A DNA stretch of 64,000 bases from Pseudonocardia sp. (GTDB taxonomy: Bacteria; Actinomycetota; Actinomycetes; Mycobacteriales; Pseudonocardiaceae): contig JAFASX010000084.1 in assembly GCA_019244295.1 (NCBI GenBank), forward strand, positions 1-64,000. Direction: 5' to 3'. The notes below the pieces were generated by a model. That model saw only the letters and a program-made list of their open reading frames with translations. It had not been told where the DNA came from and ran no database searches. Made by a program: the position numbers and the translations under genes. Positions 19,843-28,556 of this stretch are shown piece by piece (position 1 is the first letter of the stretch; each line of letters starts with the position of its first letter).

Positions 19843-21249
19843 TCAGGCCACTCGAGCGGCGAGATCGTGCAACGCCGCGACGAAGCAGTCCATCGGCGCG
19901 GTGGCAACCCCAGCGCCCACCTGGCCCGCGCCTGAGCTGGCGTGCAGGATCCCGGTAGTCACCTTGGGTGTGATGCCCAGCTCAACGACTTTGCGCACGT
20001 CCACGCCCAGCGGCGTGCCGGCGAACTCCATCGGCGGCAGGGTAAACCTGGTGCTCGTACCGGCGCAGATCGCCCGGAAGCTGTCCGTCGTGGCGGCGGC
20101 GGCCGCCATCGTCCCGCCTAGGAACGCGGCCACCGCGGCCGATCCGCCGGCGGCTGGCCCGCCCATGCCAGTGAGCTCCAACACCGCGCTGTCGCCGATG
20201 TCCGGCGCGCTGCATTCCGGGCCGTAGCCGGAGTAGTACAGCGCATCGGTGATCGGGGGCGCTTTGGTGACATACCACGTCGACGCCCCACCCAGCTTGA
20301 TCCCGAACGTCGTGCCGTTGCGCGACATCGTGGTCACGATGCTCGAACCGTTTACCTGCTCGGCCCACAGCTGCAGTGATTTGGCGGCCGCCATCGCGAT
20401 GTTGAGGAAGAACAGGTGGTTGCGAGTGAGGTACTCGGCGAACGGTACCCGGACCGACTCCGGCAGCTCAGTGATATGGGCCAGCCAGGTACGGGTCAGC
20501 AGGTTGGTCGCGGCCTGGGTACGCATGTGCAGGTCGTCGCCCATGGTGATGCCCTGAGCCGCGATCGACAGCACATCGAGCGGCCCGGCATGCTCGATTA
20601 TCCGGCGCAGGGCTGGGCCGGCGACCTCGGCGAGGAACCGCAGCCGCCCAATCGCGGCGTCCGTATCTCGGCCGAACCAGGCCGAATCTCCCGGACCCTG
20701 GTTCAATCCGGAGAAAGCCCGCACGCCACCGTCCCGGTTCGCCACCACGACGACCGGCGCGGATGGACCCAGCGCGCTGGCCATCGGTATGACCATGTCA
20801 TGGTGATTGGCTGCATCCAGCGTGACGCGACCGCTGGCGAGCAGCTGGTCGGCCGTCCGCACGTCGTCGGCCCAACCCTCCGCGACCACAGCGGCCCGAA
20901 GCGACCGGCGCAGCGGGTCGCAGTGCTCGGCGTAGGGCAGCGGTGGCCCACAGTGCAGCAGCATCCGCCCTTCGACGCCCGGCACAACGGCGCCCACCGT
21001 GGAAATCTCCACCAGCCGCGGAACGCCGTTGTCGAGCCGGCGCACCACCTCGGCGTTGGCCGCGTCGATCCCGGCGGCGGCATCGCCGTACACGACGCAG
21101 AGGGCTCGCACCGCCGCGAGGTCTCCGCCGCCGGGGATGCGCCAGTCCACCTCCTGAACGGGCCGGCGCTGCGCGCGCACGGCGTCCGCGAACATCGGCA
21201 ACCCGATGTTAATCACGCCGATCTGATCGGGCAGGACCAGCCGGGTCAC
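19843..21249 (-). CDS. DUF1116 (YlbE/AllG-like) protein
   Basis: INIGLPMFADAVRAQRRPVQEVDWRIP...HCGPPLPYAE..CDPLRRSLRAAVVAEGWA...TRNHLFFLNIAMAAAKSL...MSRNGTTFGIKLGG; GTG start overlaps radical SAM stop. Confidence 0.88.
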   Translation of the reverse strand: MTRLVLPDQIGVINIGLPMFADAVRAQRRPVQEVDWRIPGGGDLAAVRALCVVYGDAAAGIDAANAEVVRRLDNGVPRLVEISTVGAVVPGVEGRMLLHCGPPLPYAEHCDPLRRSLRAAVVAEGWADDVRTADQLLASGRVTLDAANHHDMVIPMASALGPSAPVVVVANRDGGVRAFSGLNQGPGDSAWFGRDTDAAIGRLRFLAEVAGPALRRIIEHAGPLDVLSIAAQGITMGDDLHMRTQAATNLLTRTWLAHITELPESVRVPFAEYLTRNHLFFLNIAMAAAKSLQLWAEQVNGSSIVTTMSRNGTTFGIKLGGASTWYVTKAPPITDALYYSGYGPECSAPDIGDSAVLELTGMGGPAAGGSAAVAAFLGGTMAAAAATTDSFRAICAGTSTRFTLPPMEFAGTPLGVDVRKVVELGITPKVTTGILHASSGAGQVGAGVATAPMDCFVAALHDLAARVA

Positions 21250-22427
21250 CTGGTGCTCCCGGCGGGCCGAGGACTGATCTGCAGCAGCGGCTTGGATTGC
21301 TGCTGTTGCACGAGGTTCAGCGCGGAGCACGCCTGGCAGCGGGCGCACCCGGCAACCGCCGTGTCGGCGCTCAATCCGCGTCGGGCGAGGAATCCGGCCA
21401 CCTTGCGGTAGATCAGCTCGGTGTACTCGCGGGACGGAGCCGGGATGTCCTCCATCAGCGAGCCGGCCACGGGTCGAAGGGGCACCACGAAGGGATAGAC
21501 CCCGATATCCACAGCCTGCCGACACCGCTCGGCGGTCAGCTCCGGGTCCTCGCCCATGCCGAGGATGACGTAGGTCGAAACCCGCCCCTCGCCGAACAGC
21601 TCGACCGCTCGCTCCCAGGTTTCGAAGTATCGGGCGATGCCGGTGCGGGCCTTGCCGGGCGCGACTCTGGCGAGCACGGCAGGGTCGAACGACTCCACGT
21701 GAATGCCCACCGCGTCAATCCCCATGTCGTGCACCTGGTCCAGCACGCGCAGATCCTGGGGCGGCTCGAACTGCACTTCTACCGGCAACCCGGCGGCCTC
21801 CTTCACCGCCTGCCCACATCGCGAGACGTAGAGCGCGCCCCGGTCTGGCGCCACCGAGGAGCCCGTCGTGAGCGTGGCGTCGACCGCCCCGTCTAGGTCA
21901 CGCGCCGCGACCGCGACCTCCGCAAGCATCGCCGGGGTCTTCTTCGCGATCGTGCGACCGGCTGCCAGGGACAGCCCGATCCCACAGAAGCCGCACTGGT
22001 CGGAGTTGCCCCAGTAGTTGCAGGTTTGCACGACCGTGGAGGCGAGCGAGTCCAAGTGCAGCAGAGCGATCTGATGGTAGGGAATGCCGTCCGCCGTGGT
22101 CAGGTCATAAAACCGAGGACGCGTGGTGTTTGACACCGAGGCCAGTTTGGCGTCGTCCAGGTAAATGGCCTGACCATTCTTCTCGGCGCGCAACACGTAG
22201 GGCGACGCGCTGTTCGGCGGTACGGTGACCGGCACACCGTCGATCCACAACATGCCTGAGTCCGAGGGCCCGGCGCCGCCCCGGCGGGAGTTCGCGAACT
22301 CTGTCTCCAGGCGTAGCCCGACGGCCTGCAGCTCCATGATGAGGCTCGCTACCTCGGCTGCGTCCTGGCCGGCCGGCCGCTCAGAGCGATCGCCGGACGT
22401 CGCCGCAGCGACCACGACATCGGTCAT
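21246..22427 (-). CDS. MSMEG_0568-type radical SAM protein
   Basis: TCNYWGNSDQCGFCGIGLSLAAGRTIAKKTP; IHVESFDPAVLARVAPGKA; C-terminal CARCQAC. Confidence 0.85.
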   Translation of the reverse strand: MTDVVVAAATSGDRSERPAGQDAAEVASLIMELQAVGLRLETEFANSRRGGAGPSDSGMLWIDGVPVTVPPNSASPYVLRAEKNGQAIYLDDAKLASVSNTTRPRFYDLTTADGIPYHQIALLHLDSLASTVVQTCNYWGNSDQCGFCGIGLSLAAGRTIAKKTPAMLAEVAVAARDLDGAVDATLTTGSSVAPDRGALYVSRCGQAVKEAAGLPVEVQFEPPQDLRVLDQVHDMGIDAVGIHVESFDPAVLARVAPGKARTGIARYFETWERAVELFGEGRVSTYVILGMGEDPELTAERCRQAVDIGVYPFVVPLRPVAGSLMEDIPAPSREYTELIYRKVAGFLARRGLSADTAVAGCARCQACSALNLVQQQQSKPLLQISPRPAGSTR

Positions 22428-22474
22428 CCGTGCATCATAGTGGTTGAAATCTAATATCCGATACGTTTTGATAG

Positions 22475-23476
22475 CTACCGCGACAGACCGGTCACCCGAT
22501 ACTCGTCCAGGCGCAGGACCGATTCCCGCGCGCCATCCAGGCGCATGGCGAACTCACCGCTGTCGTCCAGCGTGCCGACGACCGAGGCGGCCAGGTCACG
22601 CTGGGTGAAGGCTTCGATACACCGCGACTCCCGGCCCGGCGGCACGCACAACAGGAACCCGTAGCTGGGGAAGCAGTTGAACCACCAGGTCAGCGGCACA
22701 CCGGCGGGCGTCGGCACTGCCGCCACATCGACCGTCACGCCGTGCCCGCCCGGCTCCAACAGCATGGCCAGGGATCCGGCGAGACCGGCCATGCTGATGT
22801 CTTTCGCCGCGACCACAATGCCCTCGGCCGCCAGCGCCGGCAACACCCGCACGTCCCCGGCGCAGTGCGCACCCCGGTTCTGGAAAGCCGGGAAGAAAGG
22901 GAAGTCCGGCCGCATCGTGCCGTCCAACGCCGCCGCTACCACCAATGACTGGCCAGCGCGAGCATTGGTCACCGAGAGTGGTGCTGGTGTCGAACCGATG
23001 CCGAACGCCGAGATCGCCGGCTCTCCATCATGAATCGTCAGATGCCCGCCGATGATCGGGACGTCGAGCAACTCCGCGGCCTCGCGCATGCCGGCCAGCG
23101 CCTGCCGGGCAACGGCCTGGGTACCGACCACCGTATCGACAATGCCCAGTGGTTCCGCGCCCATGGCCGCAAGATCGTTGACGTTGGTCAGCACGGCGGC
23201 GAAACCGGCTCCGCGCGGGTCAGCCCGGACGAACGGTGGCCACAGCGCTTCGCCACAGGCAATCACGCTGGCACCCGCTGTGGTCGCTGTGGTCGCCGTG
23301 GTCACTGTGGTCACGACCGCGCCGTCGTCGCCTGGTCCGCTGCGCCAGTCCGTGGCGCCGAGCACCTCGCCGACCAGCGCGATCTCGGCCTTAGCCCGCA
23401 GCGCCGGGTTGGTGAGCACGGATTGGACCAGCTCGTGCAGCACAGTGTTAGCTGCCCGCGCGTGTGTCTCAGTCAC
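22475..23476 (-). CDS. AIR-synthase (PurM)-like protein of the MSMEG_0567/sll0787 neighbourhood
   Basis: DWRSGPGDDGAVV...FAAVLTNVNDLAAMGAEPLGIVDTVVG...IIGGHLTIHDGEPAISAFGIG; start overlaps XRE-cupin stop. Confidence 0.85.
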   Translation of the reverse strand: MTETHARAANTVLHELVQSVLTNPALRAKAEIALVGEVLGATDWRSGPGDDGAVVTTVTTATTATTAGASVIACGEALWPPFVRADPRGAGFAAVLTNVNDLAAMGAEPLGIVDTVVGTQAVARQALAGMREAAELLDVPIIGGHLTIHDGEPAISAFGIGSTPAPLSVTNARAGQSLVVAAALDGTMRPDFPFFPAFQNRGAHCAGDVRVLPALAAEGIVVAAKDISMAGLAGSLAMLLEPGGHGVTVDVAAVPTPAGVPLTWWFNCFPSYGFLLCVPPGRESRCIEAFTQRDLAASVVGTLDDSGEFAMRLDGARESVLRLDEYRVTGLSR

Positions 23477-24089
23477 GAAGCAGCCACCAGATCGCCCGCG
23501 CGGGCACGGGCCCCGGATTATGCCACCGGTGTGGACGGTCGGATGGGTAATGCAGCGTGTCACCCGCCTGAACGAGGTAGTGCTCGCCGGCTACCTCGAC
23601 CGCCAGCGTCCCGTCGAGGACCAGTAGCAGCTGCTCACCTCGGCGGGGCTGGCGGCTGGCTCCGTTCGAAGCGTTGGGAGCGATCATCGCGTAGACCCCT
23701 TCGGCTCGCATCCGATCCCCGAACATGTCCAGTCCCGATGCGGTGACCCCGCGAGTTCCGGGCGCCGCCCAGTCCGTAGCCGGAGGGGGTTGCTCAGCGG
23801 CGCGGGTATGCCGAGCCACCGGTGGTTGCTCGCCGGCGTCATCGACGAAGTATGAGATCGGCCGGCGAAGCGCGGCGGCCAGCTTGAGCAACGTGGTGAT
23901 CGTGGGAACCATGTCGCCACGCTCCACCTTGTGGATCGCCGCCGCTGAGACATCCGCTTGCGAGGCGAGTTGCTGCAGGGAGAGGCCGAGCCGGCGGCGT
24001 GCGTCACGCACCTTCGGCCCGATCGCCCCGACGATCCGCTCCCAGCCGGGTGCGGAATCTTGGTCATCGTCCGGGCCGGGCAGACTCAT
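23469..24089 (-). CDS. XRE-family regulator with C-terminal cupin domain
   Basis: GPKVRDARRRLGLSLQQLASQADVSAAAIHKVERGDMVPTITTLLKLAAAL...GEHYLVQAGDTLHYPSDRPHRWHNPG. Confidence 0.9.
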   Translation of the reverse strand: MSLPGPDDDQDSAPGWERIVGAIGPKVRDARRRLGLSLQQLASQADVSAAAIHKVERGDMVPTITTLLKLAAALRRPISYFVDDAGEQPPVARHTRAAEQPPPATDWAAPGTRGVTASGLDMFGDRMRAEGVYAMIAPNASNGASRQPRRGEQLLLVLDGTLAVEVAGEHYLVQAGDTLHYPSDRPHRWHNPGPVPARAIWWLLRD

Positions 24090-24232
24090 CCCAGATCCTC
24101 ATCGGGCATGTCGAATACTGTACGGCGCGGTCAATCCTGCCCGACGCGGCACGTGTATGGCCGGCGCAGCACCTGCAGGAGCTGCGTCAGCCATACATGC
24201 ACTGCGCGAGCAGTACGCGGGGACGCGCTCGG

Positions 24233-25324
24233 TCAGCGGTAGGCCTCGATGACTGTGTTGAGGTAGTCGACATAGGCGCTGACGGTGTCCGGATCGGTAA
24301 GGTGGATCTGGTTTTCGGCGTTTTTCTCGGCGTTGCGGGAGAAGTTGAAGCTGCCGGTGGTGAGCACGTCGTCGCTGACGAGCACCTTGAGGTGCATGAA
24401 GTCGTGCGGACCGGTGGCGCTATAGGGGGCGGAGTGCTTCGCGACGAGGTGCTGGGACACTTTCTCCCAGGTGGCGGCCAAATCGGCGTCATGGCGGTTG
24501 TTGTTCCAGCGGCGCACAATGGGATTCATCTGGCCGCCGTCGTAGATTCCGGACAGCGGCACGCCGCGATCGACCGCGTCCCCCAGCGCGGCCAGTACCT
24601 CGGGTGAGGTGAGCACCATGCTGGCCACGATCAGCCGCCTGGTGGCGTCGGTGATGCGCTGGGCTAACGCGGCGTTGACCGCCTCCCCGTCACCTGGGCA
24701 GAAGTCCCAACCCAGGCTGCCTCCGCCGACGGTGTCGGTGCCTTCGGAGTCTTCCGCGGTGCCGGCGATTCGCCCACCGGCCCACAGCTGCTCGAAGTCA
24801 TCGTGGTAGGCGCCAGCCATTTGTTGGTCGGCCACGGTGATAATGTTGTTTTCCTGGCGGGTCCATGCGGCGTCGGTGAAGTTCGTCGAGCCGGTCCAGA
24901 CGCAGGCGGCGTCGGTGCCGGAATCGCGAATGATGTATTTGGAGTGCATCAGCTGGTGGCCACCGACCACGGCGAGTGTTTGCACGGTGGTGTCGGAGAA
25001 GTGGTCATTGACCCACTCCGCGGTTCCCACTGGCGCCGGGTCGGCCTCCCACATCGAGAATGTGGCGAAGTCGGCTTTGGCAGGCTTGCCCGCGTCGTAG
25101 CCGATGCGCACATTCACCTCGCCAGCCGCGGCGGACCGAATCGCTTGGACCACGGGGTCGGCCGCGGTGGGGTCGGACAGCCGGAAGTCGTAAATCGCGA
25201 TGTCCACCGAGGTTTTCGCGGCCGAGACGAATTGGGCCAGCGCGGTGGCGGTGGTGGTCAGCTGATCGGCCGAGCCGCCGTGGTCGATGTCACGCAGGAA
25301 GATCACGTTGAGGGGAACTGTCAT
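24233..25324 (-). CDS. Phospholipase D-like protein
   Basis: HQLMHSKYIIRDSGTDAACVWTGSTNFTDAAWTRQENN...HDFMHLKVLVSDDVLTTGSFNFSRNAEKNAEN: two HxK motifs. Confidence 0.88.
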   Translation of the reverse strand: MTVPLNVIFLRDIDHGGSADQLTTTATALAQFVSAAKTSVDIAIYDFRLSDPTAADPVVQAIRSAAAGEVNVRIGYDAGKPAKADFATFSMWEADPAPVGTAEWVNDHFSDTTVQTLAVVGGHQLMHSKYIIRDSGTDAACVWTGSTNFTDAAWTRQENNIITVADQQMAGAYHDDFEQLWAGGRIAGTAEDSEGTDTVGGGSLGWDFCPGDGEAVNAALAQRITDATRRLIVASMVLTSPEVLAALGDAVDRGVPLSGIYDGGQMNPIVRRWNNNRHDADLAATWEKVSQHLVAKHSAPYSATGPHDFMHLKVLVSDDVLTTGSFNFSRNAEKNAENQIHLTDPDTVSAYVDYLNTVIEAYR

Positions 25325-25519
25325 GACGCATACCCGACACCGATCAGGCCATCTGGGCAAGCGACAACTCGATGAACAACGCCCGACTTGAGCGTGGGCG
25401 CGGCCGACGACGAACATGCCCGCTCGGAGCTGGCCGAGCGATCATCGAGCGCCGACCCGCCATGATCACGGGTTGAGTGGCTGCATGCGCTCGGAAGCGG
25501 ACGAGGTCTTGGCAGCCAG

Positions 25520-25868
25520 GTGAAAGTGCATGTGGAACGGCTATGGCATAGCCTACGAGCCGATCGGACTGTGTTCGAGCATAGCAATCCGACATCGTCG
25601 TATCTGTGGCGCAACGTCATGCCACACCTAGCTGGCCTGGGTCGATGCCGATGTGGTATTCGTCGAGTCGGTACTGCCAATGGCGATGCGAGGGGTCCTT
25701 TCGGCGGCGGATATGGCTGAATACCGGCGACCGTTCTCCCAACCGGGAGAGAGCCGGCGGCCGCCCAACCAGACGGAGGTCACTGTGCCTGACACTCACT
25801 TCATCCAGGAAGACAGCCCGGATGAGATCGGCGCGGCGCTGGCCGAGTTCGTCCGAAGCGTCCGTTGA
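25520..25868 (+). pseudogene. Haloalkane dehalogenase remnant with internal deletions
   Basis: N-terminal [25 protein letters not shown], middle [38 protein letters not shown]-terminal PNQTEVTVPDTHFIQEDSPDEIGAALAEFVRSVR; catalytic segments absent. Confidence 0.85.
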
Positions 25869-27637
25869 TTCCCGGGCCAGTGACTCAATTCGAGATCGGC
25901 GCCAAAGATTTCCTGTTGGACGGCCGGCCGTTCCGTATCGTCTCGGGTGCGATGCACTACTGGCGGGTGGTTCCCGAGCAATGGGCCAATCGGATCGCCT
26001 GGGCTCGGTACCTAGGGCTGAACACCATTGAGACGTACGTGCCGTGGAACCTGCACGAGCCGGCACCCGGGGTGGTGTCTTTCGCTGGCGGGTTGGACGT
26101 GCGCCGCTATCTGGAACTGATCGCCGAGGCCGGGTTGTACGCGATCGTGCGGCCCGGCCCGTACATCTGCGCCGAGCTGGATTTCGGCGGGCTGCCCGCC
26201 TGGTTGCTGCGCCCGCCAATGGCGCGGGTGCGTTCCAGCGATCCGGCCTTCACCGACCGGGTGGCCGTTTGGTTTTCGACGTTGTTTGCGCAGTTGGTTG
26301 ACCTGCAGTGCACTCACGGTGGGCCCGTCTTGGCGATGCAGGTGGAGAACGAGTTCGGCGCGTACCTGCCGGATCGGGAGTATTTGGGTTGGCTGGTGAC
26401 CCAGTTCCGCGCGGGTGGGATCGAGGTGCCGCTACTGACCAGCGACCATGGCGCGTTCAGCCGCGCCGGCTCGTATCCCGGACTGCTGGCCACAATGAAC
26501 TTCGGCACCCACCCGGCCCGGGCGTGGCGGGCACTAGCCGAGGTTCAGCCCACCGGCCCGCGGATGTGCATGGAGTTCTGGAATGGCTGGTTCGACCACT
26601 GGGGCGAACCGCACCACCGGCGCGCGCCGGACGAGGCGGCCGCGGTGCTGGATGAGCTGCTCGCCAGCGGCGCGTCGGTGAACCTTTATATGTTCTGCGG
26701 CGGCACTAACTTCGGCTTCACCAACGGCGCCAACACCTCAGACTGGGCCGGCGGCGCCTACCAGCCGACGATCACGTCCTATGACTACGACGCTCCACTC
26801 TCCGAGGCGGGTCGACCCACCGCCAAGTTCGACCATTACCGGCGGATCCTGGCCCGGCACGTCGGCGTTCCGGACGGAGCGCCGCCCCCGTTGCCCGCGT
26901 CGCTCGACGAACGAACCATTCCATTGACGGCGACAATCAAGCTGCTCGACGTGCTGGACCAGCTGACCGAGCCGGTGCTCGCTAATACACCGGTGACCAT
27001 GGAGACGCTTGGGCAGAACTTCGGTTTCGTCTGCTACCGGTTTGTTGCCGAGGGTCCTGGTCGCTCGACTCTGCGGGTGCCTGGCATCCGGGACCGGGGC
27101 CAGGTGTTGGTGGACGGCCTCGAGCAGGGTGTGTTGGACCGGGCCGCCGGCACCACCACCGTCGAGCTAGATCTGCCGCCCGGGGTCGTTCGGGTCGACG
27201 TGCTGGTGGAAAACCAAGGCCGGGTCAACTTCGGTTCAAGCCTGACCGACCCGAAGGGGATCCTCGGAATGATCACCCTCGGTGGTTTGTCGGTGACCGA
27301 GCTGGTCATGTACCCGCTGTCGTTGGACAACCTGGAGGAGCTGGACTGGGCGCGGGCCGACGCGGCTCGAGCGGATACGCCTGGACCGGTGCTGTGTGCC
27401 GGGCATTTCGAGATTGACGAGCCGGCCGATACGCATCTGGCGTTGCCGGGCTGGACCAAGGGTGTGGCCTGGGTCAACGGCTTCAACCTCGGCCGATACT
27501 GGGATCTGGGGCCGCAGCGCACCCTCTATCTACCTGGTCCGTTGTTGCGCGCGGGAGCTAACCAGCTTTGGGTGCTCGAGCTGCACCGGCTGACCAAGCC
27601 CGAGGTCCGCTTCACCGCGTCAGCCGACCTCGGGTAG
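25865..27637 (+). CDS. Beta-galactosidase, glycoside hydrolase family 35
   Basis: SGAMHYWRVVPEQWANRIAWARYLGLNTIETYVPWNLHEP; RPGPYICAELDFGGLPAWL; QVENEFGAY; CMEFWNGWFDHWG. Confidence 0.95.
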   Translation: MIPGPVTQFEIGAKDFLLDGRPFRIVSGAMHYWRVVPEQWANRIAWARYLGLNTIETYVPWNLHEPAPGVVSFAGGLDVRRYLELIAEAGLYAIVRPGPYICAELDFGGLPAWLLRPPMARVRSSDPAFTDRVAVWFSTLFAQLVDLQCTHGGPVLAMQVENEFGAYLPDREYLGWLVTQFRAGGIEVPLLTSDHGAFSRAGSYPGLLATMNFGTHPARAWRALAEVQPTGPRMCMEFWNGWFDHWGEPHHRRAPDEAAAVLDELLASGASVNLYMFCGGTNFGFTNGANTSDWAGGAYQPTITSYDYDAPLSEAGRPTAKFDHYRRILARHVGVPDGAPPPLPASLDERTIPLTATIKLLDVLDQLTEPVLANTPVTMETLGQNFGFVCYRFVAEGPGRSTLRVPGIRDRGQVLVDGLEQGVLDRAAGTTTVELDLPPGVVRVDVLVENQGRVNFGSSLTDPKGILGMITLGGLSVTELVMYPLSLDNLEELDWARADAARADTPGPVLCAGHFEIDEPADTHLALPGWTKGVAWVNGFNLGRYWDLGPQRTLYLPGPLLRAGANQLWVLELHRLTKPEVRFTASADLG

Positions 27638-27660
27638 CGCTCCCGACGGCTGAGCTCTCA

Positions 27661-27719
27661 CACACCGTTTGTACGCCGCGCACAGGCTGCAGCACGTGTG
27701 CGGCGTACAAAACGTGTGT
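27661..27719. repeat. Imperfect palindrome after the GH35 gene (family C)
   Basis: CACACCGTTTGTACGCCGCGCAC ... GTGTGCGGCGTACAAAACGTGTG, ~20/23 pairing. Confidence 0.8.
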
Positions 27720-27780
27720 ATGGAGCTAGGCGGACTCGGGGGATTACTCGGGGATTGCTGCCCTTGCTCGTGGAACTGTT

Positions 27781-27984
27781 TCAAGCCGCCTCTCGCGCCA
27801 CAGAATCGACTAAATCCTCAGGAATGCCCTGTTCGATCAGTATCCGCGCTACTTGATCGCGAGGCAGCGGAATCGTGTCGAACTGTAGGCGAACAAATCT
27901 GCGTTGCTTCTCTGAGATGGGAGGGATAGTTCTCACTTTCTGTAGTGCTGTCGGCCGATCTGTTTTCGGTGAAAGATCCACCAC
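27781..27984 (-). CDS. Small hypothetical protein
   Basis: 67-aa ORF MVDLSPKTDRPTALQKVRTIPPISEKQRRFVRLQFDTIPLPRDQVARILIEQGIPEDLVDSVAREAA. Confidence 0.4.
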   Translation of the reverse strand: MVDLSPKTDRPTALQKVRTIPPISEKQRRFVRLQFDTIPLPRDQVARILIEQGIPEDLVDSVAREAA

Positions 27985-28055
27985 GTGAGATTTTACGGCC
28001 TGGTATGTCTTCTTGTGGCCCTGTTAGAGGGCGCGGTCAAAGTGAGCCGTCTCGC

Positions 28056-28511
28056 TCAGAACGGTGGGCCAAGGGTGAAGTCGGCGAAGTCGAACCCGGG
28101 TGAGACCAGGCAGCTGGCTAGGCCAACGGCGTCAGCGGGCAGGGTGCGCTGCCAGACCCCAGCCGGCACCAGGGCCTGCAGCAGTTCACCGTTGCTCGCG
28201 CCTGCTCCGAGCACCCGTACCATGTCAGGAATCGGATGTGGGCCGGCTCCGCCGAGTTGCAGGCTGATCCGGCCAGCTCCGTTCCAGATCCATATCTCGT
28301 CGGAGCCCACCCGGTGCCAAGCTGAGCATTCTCCGGCCGGCAGACAGAACTGGATCAGCGTGGCGGCCGGCCGGGTCCGGCCATCGAGCGTGCGGATCTG
28401 TTCGGTGCTGGTCCAGGTGCGGCGGTACCAGCCGCCCTCCGGATGCGGCGTCAGGCTGTAGGTATCAGCCTCGGTCGGTCGCGGAGTTGTCCCACGATGA
28501 TGGTTGTCCAC
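28056..28511 (-). CDS. Cupin DUF985-family protein
   Basis: YSLTPHPEGGWYRRTWTS...ATLIQFCLPAGECSAWHRVGSDEIWIWNGAG...LVSPGFDFADFTL. Confidence 0.85.
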   Translation of the reverse strand: MDNHHRGTTPRPTEADTYSLTPHPEGGWYRRTWTSTEQIRTLDGRTRPAATLIQFCLPAGECSAWHRVGSDEIWIWNGAGRISLQLGGAGPHPIPDMVRVLGAGASNGELLQALVPAGVWQRTLPADAVGLASCLVSPGFDFADFTLGPPF

Positions 28512-28556
28512 AGCGAGGACGCTACGGTTATCGCCACTAGCATTGCCGAAGTGCGG

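Noticed and set aside
20416-21411. 331-aa + ORF antisense to DUF1116
   Set aside because: Antisense shadow; no recognisable domain and typical high-GC codon artefact
23270-23330. GTGGTCGCTGTGGTC-type repeats looking CRISPR-like
   Set aside because: Short in-frame low-complexity VTTVTTATTATT tract within the PurM-like gene; no repeat-spacer structure
24233-25324. PLD-like protein as part of a defence system (e.g. DISARM-type)
   Set aside because: No helicase, methylase or other defence partner adjacent; stands alone between the nitrile cluster and the dehalogenase remnant
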